In this document: one piece after another, positions 57,388 through 64,000 of the stretch | Numbering within the stretch: position 1 is the stretch's first letter | How the letters are laid out: every line of letters begins with the position of its first letter | From: Jeotgalibaca arthritidis | Lineage (GTDB): Bacteria; Bacillota; Bacilli; Lactobacillales; Aerococcaceae | Assembly: GCF_011100465.1 (NCBI RefSeq) | Contig: NZ_CP049740.1 | Span: forward strand, 186,001-250,000 | DNA length: 64,000 nucleotides | Direction of reading: 5' to 3' | Program-made: the position numbers and the translations under genes | The notes under the pieces: generated by a model | What the model saw: the letters and a program-made list of their open reading frames with translations, nothing else | Told to the model about the DNA's origin: nothing | The model's database searches: none

Positions 57388-58469
57388 TTCTTATGCTCCT
57401 TTCTCTCAAGGTATTTATTAAACTCATTTTTCATATCCTGATCTGAAAGATGAACATAGGTATTTAACGTTGTCTGAACATGTGCGTGACCTAATCTCTT
57501 TTGAACGAACGCAACATCCCATCCTTCCCTAATTAGCTGCGTTGCGTGAGTGTGGCGAAGCATATGCGATGTAAATTCTATTCCAGTCCTTTTAACTATT
57601 CTTCTAACTAGATCAAGAACACTTTGGTACTTTAGTGGTTTCCCAAAATAGCCTTCTTTTAAGGAAATAAAAACATAGTCATGCTCCAATTCCTCACTAT
57701 ACTCATATACCAAGTAATCTGTATAAAGTGACATCAGTTCTTTACTCACATGTATTGTTCTTTCCTTCCTTAATTTAATATAAGCTTCATTAACATTAAC
57801 ATCTCTAGGTGTTAAATGGATTTGATTGTCCCAAGTGGCAATATCTTCAAGCCTAAGCGATAACACTTCACCGATTCTTAAACCACCCTCATACATAAGC
57901 ATTAAAATTAACTTATCTCTTTTCGTATGACAAGCGTCAATAATTTGCTTAACTTCCTCTGCTGTCAATGTTCTTATCTGTTTCTTTTTAACCCTTAACT
58001 TTAAGACATTCTTTTGGTATCTACCCTTATTAACATGATGTAAAAATCCTTTGAAGTTTCTTCCCTTTGCTTGTTTAAATACATCAATTGATTTAAATTC
58101 TCCTAATCTACTTAAATAATCAAGAAAACTCATAACGGCATTTAAAATTGTATTCACTGTCGTTTCTTCTCTTATGGCTTCTTTTGACTGAAGATCAATT
58201 ACATTATTTGCTGTTGGATATCTCAACCAACCTACGAAGTCTGCTAACAACTCAAAGTTAATATCATTAAGAATAACGCCTCTCTGTTCCATGAACTCAT
58301 ACAGCAACTTTAAATGATAGCAGTATGCTTTAATGGTATTAGGAGACTTACCAGTATTATCTAAGTATTTAATAAATTTCATTACTGGTTCAATTAGCTG
58401 GTATTCTTTATCTAGTAATAAATACAATGGATACGGCTTATTCTCCACTTCTATCCTTTGAACCCTCAC
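57384..58469 (-). CDS. tnpA: Tn554-family transposase A (tyrosine recombinase)
   Basis: A 361-aa tyrosine recombinase, the usual TnpA length. The N-terminal SAM-like domain (residues 30-150) is followed by the catalytic residues: Arg in [46 protein letters not shown] with the Tyr nucleophile. First gene of the tnpABC operon. The start lies 136 bp inside the transposon edge, leaving room for the promoter and binding sites at the end. Confidence 0.93.
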   Translation of the reverse strand: MRVQRIEVENKPYPLYLLLDKEYQLIEPVMKFIKYLDNTGKSPNTIKAYCYHLKLLYEFMEQRGVILNDINFELLADFVGWLRYPTANNVIDLQSKEAIREETTVNTILNAVMSFLDYLSRLGEFKSIDVFKQAKGRNFKGFLHHVNKGRYQKNVLKLRVKKKQIRTLTAEEVKQIIDACHTKRDKLILMLMYEGGLRIGEVLSLRLEDIATWDNQIHLTPRDVNVNEAYIKLRKERTIHVSKELMSLYTDYLVYEYSEELEHDYVFISLKEGYFGKPLKYQSVLDLVRRIVKRTGIEFTSHMLRHTHATQLIREGWDVAFVQKRLGHAHVQTTLNTYVHLSDQDMKNEFNKYLERKEHKK

Positions 58470-58605
58470 ACACTCCCCCCTCTTTAAACACTTTAAGTAC
58501 TACAAATTATAAACCTTGTTAAATTTTATTTAAAGTAAAATCTCCCTTTAACATCTCCTCCTAAACTACTTTAACTACTATTATTTATTATACTATGGTT
58601 AATAA

Positions 58606-59055
58606 ATCCCCTGATGGATGATTATGGCAAAGTATCACGGCATTTGCTTTATTGATGATGGCATTTCTAAAGACTTCCCTTGGATGTACCAGTGAGCTGT
58701 TAATCGTTCCAATAGATACAACTTCATGGTCTATAATACGATTTTTGGTATTTAAAAATGCAACCACAAAGGCTTCCTTATCATATATCTCATCCATTAC
58801 TGAATGAAAATAGGAGGAAGCCTTTTCCGGTGAATTGATTATAGGGTTTCTAGTATTGATGGTACTACTCATTCTATATAAATCAAGAAAAGCCTGATGT
58901 TTTTCCCTTTGGACAGGAGTAGAAAGAAGTTGAGTAGCATTGTCTACCAATGCATTTAATCCTTTCCTCTCAGCATATTCTATGGCAGCATCTTCTTTTA
59001 CACCGATAATTCTTGCAAAGGCTTGAATATAACGAAGTTCATCAGTAGTTGTCAT
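58606..59055 (-). pseudogene. JAB/RadC-like ICE protein, 5' fragment
   Basis: Starts MTTTDELRYIQAFARIIGVK and runs into a RadC/JAB domain: EAFVVAFLNTKNRIIDHEVV, SIGTINSSLVHPREVFRNAI, and the metal motif LCHNHPSGD. There the transposon begins and a few foreign codons (to 58588) add LLTIV and a stop. The remaining JAB residues are on the fragment at 54319. The gene is one ICE core gene, cut in its zinc-binding motif, so deamidase/peptidase-like or DNA-related function is lost unless the transposon leaves. Confidence 0.9.
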
Positions 59056-59056
59056 T

Positions 59057-59227
59057 TTATCCCACCTCCTGCTTATCCAGCAAATCTATGAGTAAAAATA
59101 AGTCCTTTAGCTTTTCAACATCCTCATTTTTAGTAACATATTTATTTGGATTATCACGCAGTTCTAATAAATCATCAGTATCTACTTCTATATCTAAAAG
59201 GGTCTTAATTAAATTTTTAATACTCAT
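59057..59227 (-). CDS. Small acidic ICE protein, 56 aa
   Basis: Reads MSIKNLIKTLLDIEVDTDDL then LELRDNPNKYVTKNED and a Leu/Asp-rich helical end. GGAAGG lies 8 bp before the ATG. It starts 5 bp after the topB stop and ends 1 bp before the RadC-like gene, so it fits tightly in the operon. Family not recognised; composition suggests a helical partner protein. Confidence 0.65.
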   Translation of the reverse strand: MSIKNLIKTLLDIEVDTDDLLELRDNPNKYVTKNEDVEKLKDLFLLIDLLDKQEVG

Positions 59228-59231
59228 ACTT

Positions 59232-61310
59232 TTACCTTCCTTTCTTAGTAGGAAACTCCATTTTAAAGTTTACATATTTACCCCCATTATCATCAAGGAT
59301 AACAATAGCATCATAGGTTTTACCCGTCTTTTCTGAGTAGCAACCTGTAAGTTTTATCCTGCCATCTTTTAAAAGTTTAATGGCGATATCCTTTGTTAAA
59401 GTCTTTTTCTTTTTGGTAAAAAATTTATTTTCCTTCCAAAGTGCAAAACCACAATCCTTGTTTTCACAACAGAATCCTTTCCTATTTTCAATTACATTTC
59501 CACCACATCTAGGACAATTGCCGATACCTTTTTTATTAGATGGGAATAGATTTTCTGTCCCCTTTATTACCTCATAGGTTCTTACAAGGTTTTCTATCAT
59601 TTGATTAATTTCCTGTAAAAACTCATCTGGAGAAAGACCACCCTGTTCAATCTGTTTTAACTTTTCTTCCCACTCAGCAGTCAATATAGGTGATTGGATG
59701 ATTTCTGGCAAAATGGTAATAAGAGAAATACCTTTATACGTAGGCATAAAGTGTTTAGCTTTTTTATCCCCTTTACGCTCTGCAAAACCTGTCTTAATAA
59801 GCTTTTCTAAAATCCCTGCTCGGGTGGCAGGAGTCCCAATACCTTTTTGCTCCATATCTTCCAGTACATTATTGGCATTTTCCATAGCAGAAAGTAAGGT
59901 ATCATCTGTAAAATGTTTTGGTGGACTGGTCTTACCTTCTTTAATCCCTGCTTTTACTGAAAATCCTTCTCCTTGGGAAATTGGTGGTAGGACTTTATCC
60001 TTATCATCTTTAGCTTGTTTCTTCTTATTTTTAAGATGTAAATTTTCAACTGCTTTAAATCCATCTGCAAGAACCGTCTTACCCTTTGCAGTAAACATAG
60101 TTTCATTACAGTTAGCTGTTACAATGGTTTCAGCATAACGGTAATTATCCCCCACGGCACAAATTAAGCGTGTAGCAATCATCTGTAATATTTCCTTTTC
60201 ACCAAAGGGCAGGGAATGAATACCATAACTTTCAATACCCATAGTGGTAATTATTCCGTGATGATCACTTACCTTACTGTTATCAATTATCTGTTCTATA
60301 TTTATGGGTAGGTTAATATCTTGGGATAAAAATATCCCTGCATTGGTATTTAGCAAGGCAGGGATACTTTCTTTCATATCTTCTGTTAAATAACGACTAT
60401 CTGTACGGGGATAGGTAACAAGCTTTTTCTCATAAAGGCTTTGTGTATATTCAAGGGTCTGATTAGCAGTAAAGCCTAATTGTCTATTTGCTTCCCTTTG
60501 CAAAGTAGTTAAATCATATAGTTTTGGTGGCTTTTCTATCTTTTCTTTTTTCTCTAACTTTTCTATGGTAATACTTTGTCCATTACAGGATTTACAAAGT
60601 GTTTCAGCTATCCCTTTATCTTTTATCCTTTCACTTGAAAGAATAAAAACACCACAATCCAATTCTACTATATAAAATGGTTCTGCTTTAAATTCTGAAA
60701 TATTTACTTGTCTTTCTACTATCATGGCAAGGGTTGGAGTCATTACCCTGCCTACATTTAGGGTCTGTCCGTAAAGAACAGAAAAGAGACGGGTTGCATT
60801 AATCCCTACAATCCAATCTGCCTTAGCCCTACAAAGTGCCGATTGATATAAACGCTCATAATCTGCCCCATTTCGCAGATTTTCAAATCCCTTGGCAATG
60901 GCACTTTCCTCCATTGAAGAAATCCATAATCTTTTAATGGGTTTCTTGCATCCTAATTTTTCATATACCAATCTAAAAATTAATTCTCCTTCACGCCCAG
61001 AATCTGTAGCCGCTATAATTTCTTTAACTTCCCTTCGCTTCATTAGTTGACCAATGATTTTCATTTGCTTTTCCTTATCATTTGAAATAACATACTTCCA
61101 GTTTTGTGGTAAGATAGGTAAATCTTTATATTGCCACTTGGCATATTTTTCATCATAGAAGTGTGCAGGGGCAAGTCCAACTAAATGTCCCACGCACCAT
61201 GTTACAATATAACCGCTACCTTCCATATATCCATCTTTTCTACTATTAGCACCTAAAACAGCCCCAATACTTTGGGCTACAGATGGCTTTTCTGCAATAA
61301 CTAGTCTCAT
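59232..61310 (-). CDS. topB: DNA topoisomerase III of the ICE
   Basis: A 692-aa type IA topoisomerase. The Toprim domain starts it (LVIAEKPSVAQSIGAVLGA, AATDSGREGELIFRLVYEKL). The catalytic Tyr is in LVTYPRTDSRYLTEDM. RAKADWIVGINATRLFSVLY and GIGTPATRAGILEKLIKTGF follow, and a Cys4 zinc end (CPRCGGNVIE, CCENKDCGF) closes it. ICE-borne TopB relaxes or decatenates transfer intermediates. ATG overlaps the previous small gene by 3 bp. All motifs look intact. Confidence 0.95.
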   Translation of the reverse strand: MRLVIAEKPSVAQSIGAVLGANSRKDGYMEGSGYIVTWCVGHLVGLAPAHFYDEKYAKWQYKDLPILPQNWKYVISNDKEKQMKIIGQLMKRREVKEIIAATDSGREGELIFRLVYEKLGCKKPIKRLWISSMEESAIAKGFENLRNGADYERLYQSALCRAKADWIVGINATRLFSVLYGQTLNVGRVMTPTLAMIVERQVNISEFKAEPFYIVELDCGVFILSSERIKDKGIAETLCKSCNGQSITIEKLEKKEKIEKPPKLYDLTTLQREANRQLGFTANQTLEYTQSLYEKKLVTYPRTDSRYLTEDMKESIPALLNTNAGIFLSQDINLPINIEQIIDNSKVSDHHGIITTMGIESYGIHSLPFGEKEILQMIATRLICAVGDNYRYAETIVTANCNETMFTAKGKTVLADGFKAVENLHLKNKKKQAKDDKDKVLPPISQGEGFSVKAGIKEGKTSPPKHFTDDTLLSAMENANNVLEDMEQKGIGTPATRAGILEKLIKTGFAERKGDKKAKHFMPTYKGISLITILPEIIQSPILTAEWEEKLKQIEQGGLSPDEFLQEINQMIENLVRTYEVIKGTENLFPSNKKGIGNCPRCGGNVIENRKGFCCENKDCGFALWKENKFFTKKKKTLTKDIAIKLLKDGRIKLTGCYSEKTGKTYDAIVILDDNGGKYVNFKMEFPTKKGR

Positions 61311-61480
61311 ATTTTTCCACTTCCTTCCTTTGGAAGAATAATCAATTTACGATATTTAAGTTTATCATCTATACCATTACTTACATTCTTATTTTTTGGG
61401 GCAGGAGTTTCTTTCTCCTGCCTATATCTTGGTCTTTGGGTCATCATTCGTTCATAAATGCTATCCGTAAAATAGGCCAC
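61307..61480 (-). CDS. Small basic ICE protein, 57 aa
   Basis: Starts with GTG at 61480 (overlapping the DUF4366 stop by 1 bp) and ends overlapping the topB ATG. It reads AYFTDSIYERMMTQRPRYRQ and ends LIILPKEGSGKI. A similar short YERMM-type protein is found before topB in related elements, but no role is known. Tight overlaps on both sides argue that it is real and translationally coupled. Confidence 0.6.
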   Translation of the reverse strand: MAYFTDSIYERMMTQRPRYRQEKETPAPKNKNVSNGIDDKLKYRKLIILPKEGSGKI

Positions 61481-62187
61481 TAAATATCAACCTCACTTTC
61501 ATCTTCATCATCAATTTCAGTTTCGTATTCATACTCATCATCTTCTTCATCATCAAAATCATAATCATCAAGAAGGGTGTTTCCTTTGGTATTTTGCTTA
61601 TCTTTTAACACCTTGAAATAATAAATTCCACCACCTGCCATACCTACTATCAGTAAGAGTAAGATACCTCCCATACCCTTATTTTTCTCCTTTTCAGGCT
61701 CAGGGGGAGATGTAGGAGTTAATGGTTTTCCTGTGCATTTAGTAAGGTCATTTCTGCAAAGGGAACAATTGGGGTCTATTTTTCCTTCCTCACAAAGATT
61801 AATACAGTTACATATCTGTGGGACTTCTTGCTGTTTTGGTTTATCTTCCTCAATTAAGGTAAGTAGATCTTCTTCATCTACAAGATTAAGGAAATATACA
61901 TTTTGCCTATCCCCTGCACGGTCAATAACTAGGTAGAAATAGTTACCGTTCTTTGAAATAACAGTAACGAATTGTTTATCTTCTGCCTGTTCTCCTGAAA
62001 CATCGTCTACTAGGGTTAAATTACCATCAGGTGTAAGGGCAGTTGGATTAGACTTCACTGGCTCATTAACTTCTGGAATAGTTGTAATTTCTTCCTCACC
62101 ACCTCCTGCAAAGACTGCTGTTGAAAATGTGGTAAAGCAAAGCATAATTGTAAGCAAGGTAGCCAATATACGATTCTTATTCTTCAT
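61480..62187 (-). CDS. DUF4366-type ICE surface protein
   Basis: About 235 aa. A signal peptide (KNRILATLLTIMLCFTTFST then AVFAGG) is followed by an extracellular region with several Cys (ICNCINLCEEGKIDPNCSLC). Near the end is a transmembrane helix (GILLLLIVGMAGGGIYYF) and an acidic cytoplasmic tail (DDYDFDDEEDDEYEYE). This is the DUF4366 layout in Tn1549-like transfer operons. ATG 62187 follows GGAGG by 8 bp. It overlaps the DUF4315 gene by 11 bp and probably forms part of the transfer channel. Confidence 0.85.
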   Translation of the reverse strand: MKNKNRILATLLTIMLCFTTFSTAVFAGGGEEEITTIPEVNEPVKSNPTALTPDGNLTLVDDVSGEQAEDKQFVTVISKNGNYFYLVIDRAGDRQNVYFLNLVDEEDLLTLIEEDKPKQQEVPQICNCINLCEEGKIDPNCSLCRNDLTKCTGKPLTPTSPPEPEKEKNKGMGGILLLLIVGMAGGGIYYFKVLKDKQNTKGNTLLDDYDFDDEEDDEYEYETEIDDEDESEVDI

Positions 62188-62425
62188 GACTTCTTTCCTC
62201 CTGTCTTTCAATTAAAAAAGACGCATCACCCTTTTCACGATACGCCTTTAAAAATATAGCAAGTTCACTGGTATTCATTTTTGTACCACGGACAAGTTCT
62301 ACAATTTCCGTGTTTTCAAGTTCTGTTTTCTGATTTTCAAGTTGTCTCAGTTTACTTTGTAAATCAGATATTTTTTCCTTTGTCTTTTTAATATCTGAAA
62401 TAACTTTTTGTTTTTTCTTACTCAT
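62177..62425 (-). CDS. DUF4315-type ICE protein
   Basis: About 82 aa, starting MSKKKQKVISDIKKTKEKIS. A coiled coil covers most of residues 5-40 (LQSKLRQLENQKTELENTEI), followed by VRGTKMNTSELAIFLKAYRE, the DUF4315 signature. Function unknown; always between the NlpC/P60 and DUF4366 genes in these elements. It starts 11 bp after the hydrolase stop. Confidence 0.85.
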   Translation of the reverse strand: MSKKKQKVISDIKKTKEKISDLQSKLRQLENQKTELENTEIVELVRGTKMNTSELAIFLKAYREKGDASFLIERQEERSHEE

Positions 62426-62436
62426 CAAATTCCTCC

Positions 62437-64000
62437 TTAATTTAATCTTCCATAGGCATAGAAATGATCTGTCCAGTAGGAGCTATTAACTGAGGCATAT
62501 TGTATGGGGTTGCCGCAATGGATCATCATACCATTTCCCACATAGATACCAACATGAGATACTGCACCACTACTTGCATAAGTGCCTGTAAAGAAAATAA
62601 TATCTCCCGGCCTTGCTTCACTTGGTGGTATCTTAGCACATTGATTAAAAATACCTTGTGCCGTTGTCCTGCCAATGTTATAAACTCCCGATTGGTTCAG
62701 TACCCAACACACAAAGCCTGAGCAATCAAAGCTGGTAGAGGGAGAACTACCACCCCATACATAAGGGTATCCCAAATACTTTTCAGCCTCTTTAATAAGA
62801 GCAGCAAAGTCAGGGTCAGTCAGTGCATCTGGTGGTATATCATAGTCCGTATATTCACCCTTATTAGGAACATAAATATTTCCTGGAAATAAATAGGGCT
62901 TATTACCCTGTGTTTCCATATAAACCTCAAACATTTCATATTGGTCTGTGGTTAAATTATTCGAGGCAATAATACTAATATCCTTATTCTTAAGTGTTAC
63001 ATGGAGAATATAATAATCATAGGGTACTTCTACTGTATAGGTGTCACTATGGGTATTGCCATCACTGTCAGTCCATGTATCCGTGCGTGTTTCTGTCCGA
63101 TAACGCACCTGTATTTCCTCATGGGTAGTTAAAGTATACTGCTCATTAAACAAGGCTTTTAACTCTGCCTGCACCTCTGACCTAGTGTAAACTTGTAGCT
63201 TTGCCGTTAGGTAGGAGGCTAGAGTAAAAGGGTTATGTCCAATTTCATCTAAATGATATTGGTATTCATCATAGCCTGGATATTCACTTTCTATATTATC
63301 AATTTCACCTTGCAGTTCTTTTTCCAGTTCTGCATAATCTTCATCTACGGCAATAATATCCTCATCTTCTGATGTGTAAGAAGTACCTACAACACTTTGA
63401 AGCCCACCCTCCAAGATAATGGAACAGGATGAAACAGCACTCATTAAAAATAAAAGTGCTAGCCCAATTCCAAGAATAATCAAGATGGCTTTATAGTTTT
63501 TAACAGCAAACTTTGTTATTTTCTCTGTTGTATCTGCTAGCTTTCCCACTGCTTTTTTAGTGTTTTTAACTGTCTCTTTGGTTGTTTTTGCACCCCTCCC
63601 ATATCTTTTTGCAACGTATTCCTTTTTAATTGCCTGTTTTTGTTGCCAACGGGAAATTGGATTAGTAGTAGGCTTTGGATTGTCTCCTAAATTCTTTTTA
63701 TAAAGATAGTTTACCTCTGCCTTAACTGTCTTTTTTTCTACCCTTGCAAGCTGTCTATAAGGTTTTAGCTTATGACTGTGATAACCACTTTTTATCCTAT
63801 TAGCTACAAATTCTCCACCTTGTTCTGTTTTATGTGCAGCTTCTACTCCTACATTATCTTCCTCACCCTCTCTAATTTTCTTATGAATTTTAGCAAGGAG
63901 TTCCCTTTGTGGTATGGTTTTTAATTTATGAGATAGCTTAGAAGGTGGTTTAGGTTTATCGCTCTCTTCAAAATATAAACGCACCCTTTCTTTGCCTGTT
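62437..64000 (-). CDS. NlpC/P60 cell-wall hydrolase of the ICE (CD1108 type), probably partial
   Basis: At least 515 aa. A basic N-terminal cytoplasmic part is followed by one transmembrane helix (AILIILGIGLALLFLMSAVS, about residue 170) and an extracellular stretch. The C-terminal NlpC/P60 domain has Cys in FDCSGFVCWVL, His in SHVGIYVGNG and a third residue in MMIHCGNP. It opens peptidoglycan for the transfer channel. The frame is open to the right edge; GTG 63984 is possible but the true start may lie outside the window. Confidence 0.88.
   Translation of the reverse strand, partial: TGKERVRLYFEESDKPKPPSKLSHKLKTIPQRELLAKIHKKIREGEEDNVGVEAAHKTEQGGEFVANRIKSGYHSHKLKPYRQLARVEKKTVKAEVNYLYKKNLGDNPKPTTNPISRWQQKQAIKKEYVAKRYGRGAKTTKETVKNTKKAVGKLADTTEKITKFAVKNYKAILIILGIGLALLFLMSAVSSCSIILEGGLQSVVGTSYTSEDEDIIAVDEDYAELEKELQGEIDNIESEYPGYDEYQYHLDEIGHNPFTLASYLTAKLQVYTRSEVQAELKALFNEQYTLTTHEEIQVRYRTETRTDTWTDSDGNTHSDTYTVEVPYDYYILHVTLKNKDISIIASNNLTTDQYEMFEVYMETQGNKPYLFPGNIYVPNKGEYTDYDIPPDALTDPDFAALIKEAEKYLGYPYVWGGSSPSTSFDCSGFVCWVLNQSGVYNIGRTTAQGIFNQCAKIPPSEARPGDIIFFTGTYASSGAVSHVGIYVGNGMMIHCGNPIQYASVNSSYWTDHFYAYGRLN

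Larger units (their letters stand above)
54320..58605 (-). mobile_element. Tn554-family transposon with dfrK-type gene (Tn559-like)
   Basis: A 4.29-kb unit with tnpA, tnpB, tnpC and a trimethoprim-resistance dihydrofolate reductase gene, the gene set of Tn559. Both edges are visible: the host RadC-like gene reads HNHPSGD on one side and DITPSTED on the other, with GAT at both junctions (54317-54319 and 58606-58608). Tn554-type elements usually enter the chromosomal radC; here the target is the ICE's RadC-like gene. There are no terminal inverted repeats, as expected for the family. A palindrome TTTCACTT...AAGTGAAA lies at 54361-54392. Confidence 0.9.
23480..64000. mobile_element. Integrative and conjugative element, Tn1549/CTn-like, left end to window edge
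   Basis: The block holds a serine recombinase, a small SHOCT-like protein, HTH and sigma-like factors, relaxase, MobC, CD1845-type protein, giant methylase-helicase, transfer-assisting protein, topoisomerase III, DUF4366, DUF4315 and an NlpC/P60 hydrolase. This gene set and order are those of Tn1549/CTn-type ICEs, here with a serine instead of tyrosine integrase. The left boundary is set loosely between the methyltransferase promoter (23454) and the recombinase terminator (23571). The right end, with VirB4, VirB6 and coupling-protein genes expected, lies outside the window. Attachment sites cannot be read without it. Confidence 0.8.

Noticed and set aside
58588..58605. The last codons (LLTIV) of the 155-residue RadC-like frame
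   Set aside because: They come from the transposon end, not from the RadC-like protein.
1..64000. CRISPR arrays, tRNA or rRNA genes
   Set aside because: No regularly spaced repeats and no recognisable tRNA or rRNA sequence were seen on either strand.

Overview
The window is AT-rich Firmicute DNA. The chromosomal part (about 1-20000) fits a catalase-poor member of the Lactobacillales, with a glycine cleavage operon, a full-length pyruvate carboxylase, an H2O2-forming pyruvate oxidase (spxB), RecQ, and a methionine-type T-box leader. I cannot fix the genus from sequence alone; an Aerococcaceae/Carnobacteriaceae-like organism is a guess.

Layout. 1-20000 is ordinary housekeeping sequence with several decayed genes: a frameshifted tocopherol-cyclase-like gene, a chimera of a response-regulator tail and an ABC-ATPase tail, and a small transporter remnant. 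20142-23454 is a defence patch: a decayed gene joining an AbiJ-type N-terminal domain to a Ser/Thr kinase, then a convergent MspI-like restriction-modification pair (predicted target CCGG). The endonuclease carries an extra N-terminal domain and the methyltransferase an unusual ribbon-helix-helix-like N-terminus.

From about 23.5 kb to the right edge lies one end of a large integrative and conjugative element (ICE) of the Tn1549/CTn superfamily. Nearly all its genes are on the minus strand. Reading in the direction of transcription (right to left) it holds: an NlpC/P60 transfer hydrolase, DUF4315 and DUF4366 proteins, topoisomerase III, a JAB/RadC-like protein, a transfer-assisting protein, a giant methylase-helicase, MobC, a CD1845-type membrane protein, a relaxase, a sigma-like factor with a small HTH protein, a SHOCT-like small protein and a large serine recombinase at the left end.

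Four units are nested in the ICE. (1) A 4.29-kb Tn554-family transposon (tnpA, tnpB, tnpC plus a dfrK-type trimethoprim-resistance gene) splits the ICE's own RadC-like gene. (2) A 2.51-kb group II intron sits in the helicase gene, exactly within the [12 protein letters not shown] motif; the exons join in frame. (3) A type I restriction operon (XRE, hsdR, hsdS, ATPase, hsdM) carries between hsdS and hsdM an ABC-type ATPase with the R-x3-E...H triad of PrrC/RloC anticodon nucleases. (4) A double-MerR regulator, a short UvrA-like ABC protein and an ABC-2 exporter are read from three promoters that all have 19-bp spacers and a shared CCAGACTT core, so they probably form one drug- or stress-induced regulon.

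The strongest leads are the PrrC-like gene in the mobile type I system, the three-promoter MerR regulon, the MspI-like enzyme with an added domain, and a Tyr-rich leader with a hairpin in front of the ICE sigma-like gene. Domain and family names come from reading motifs; no database search was run.
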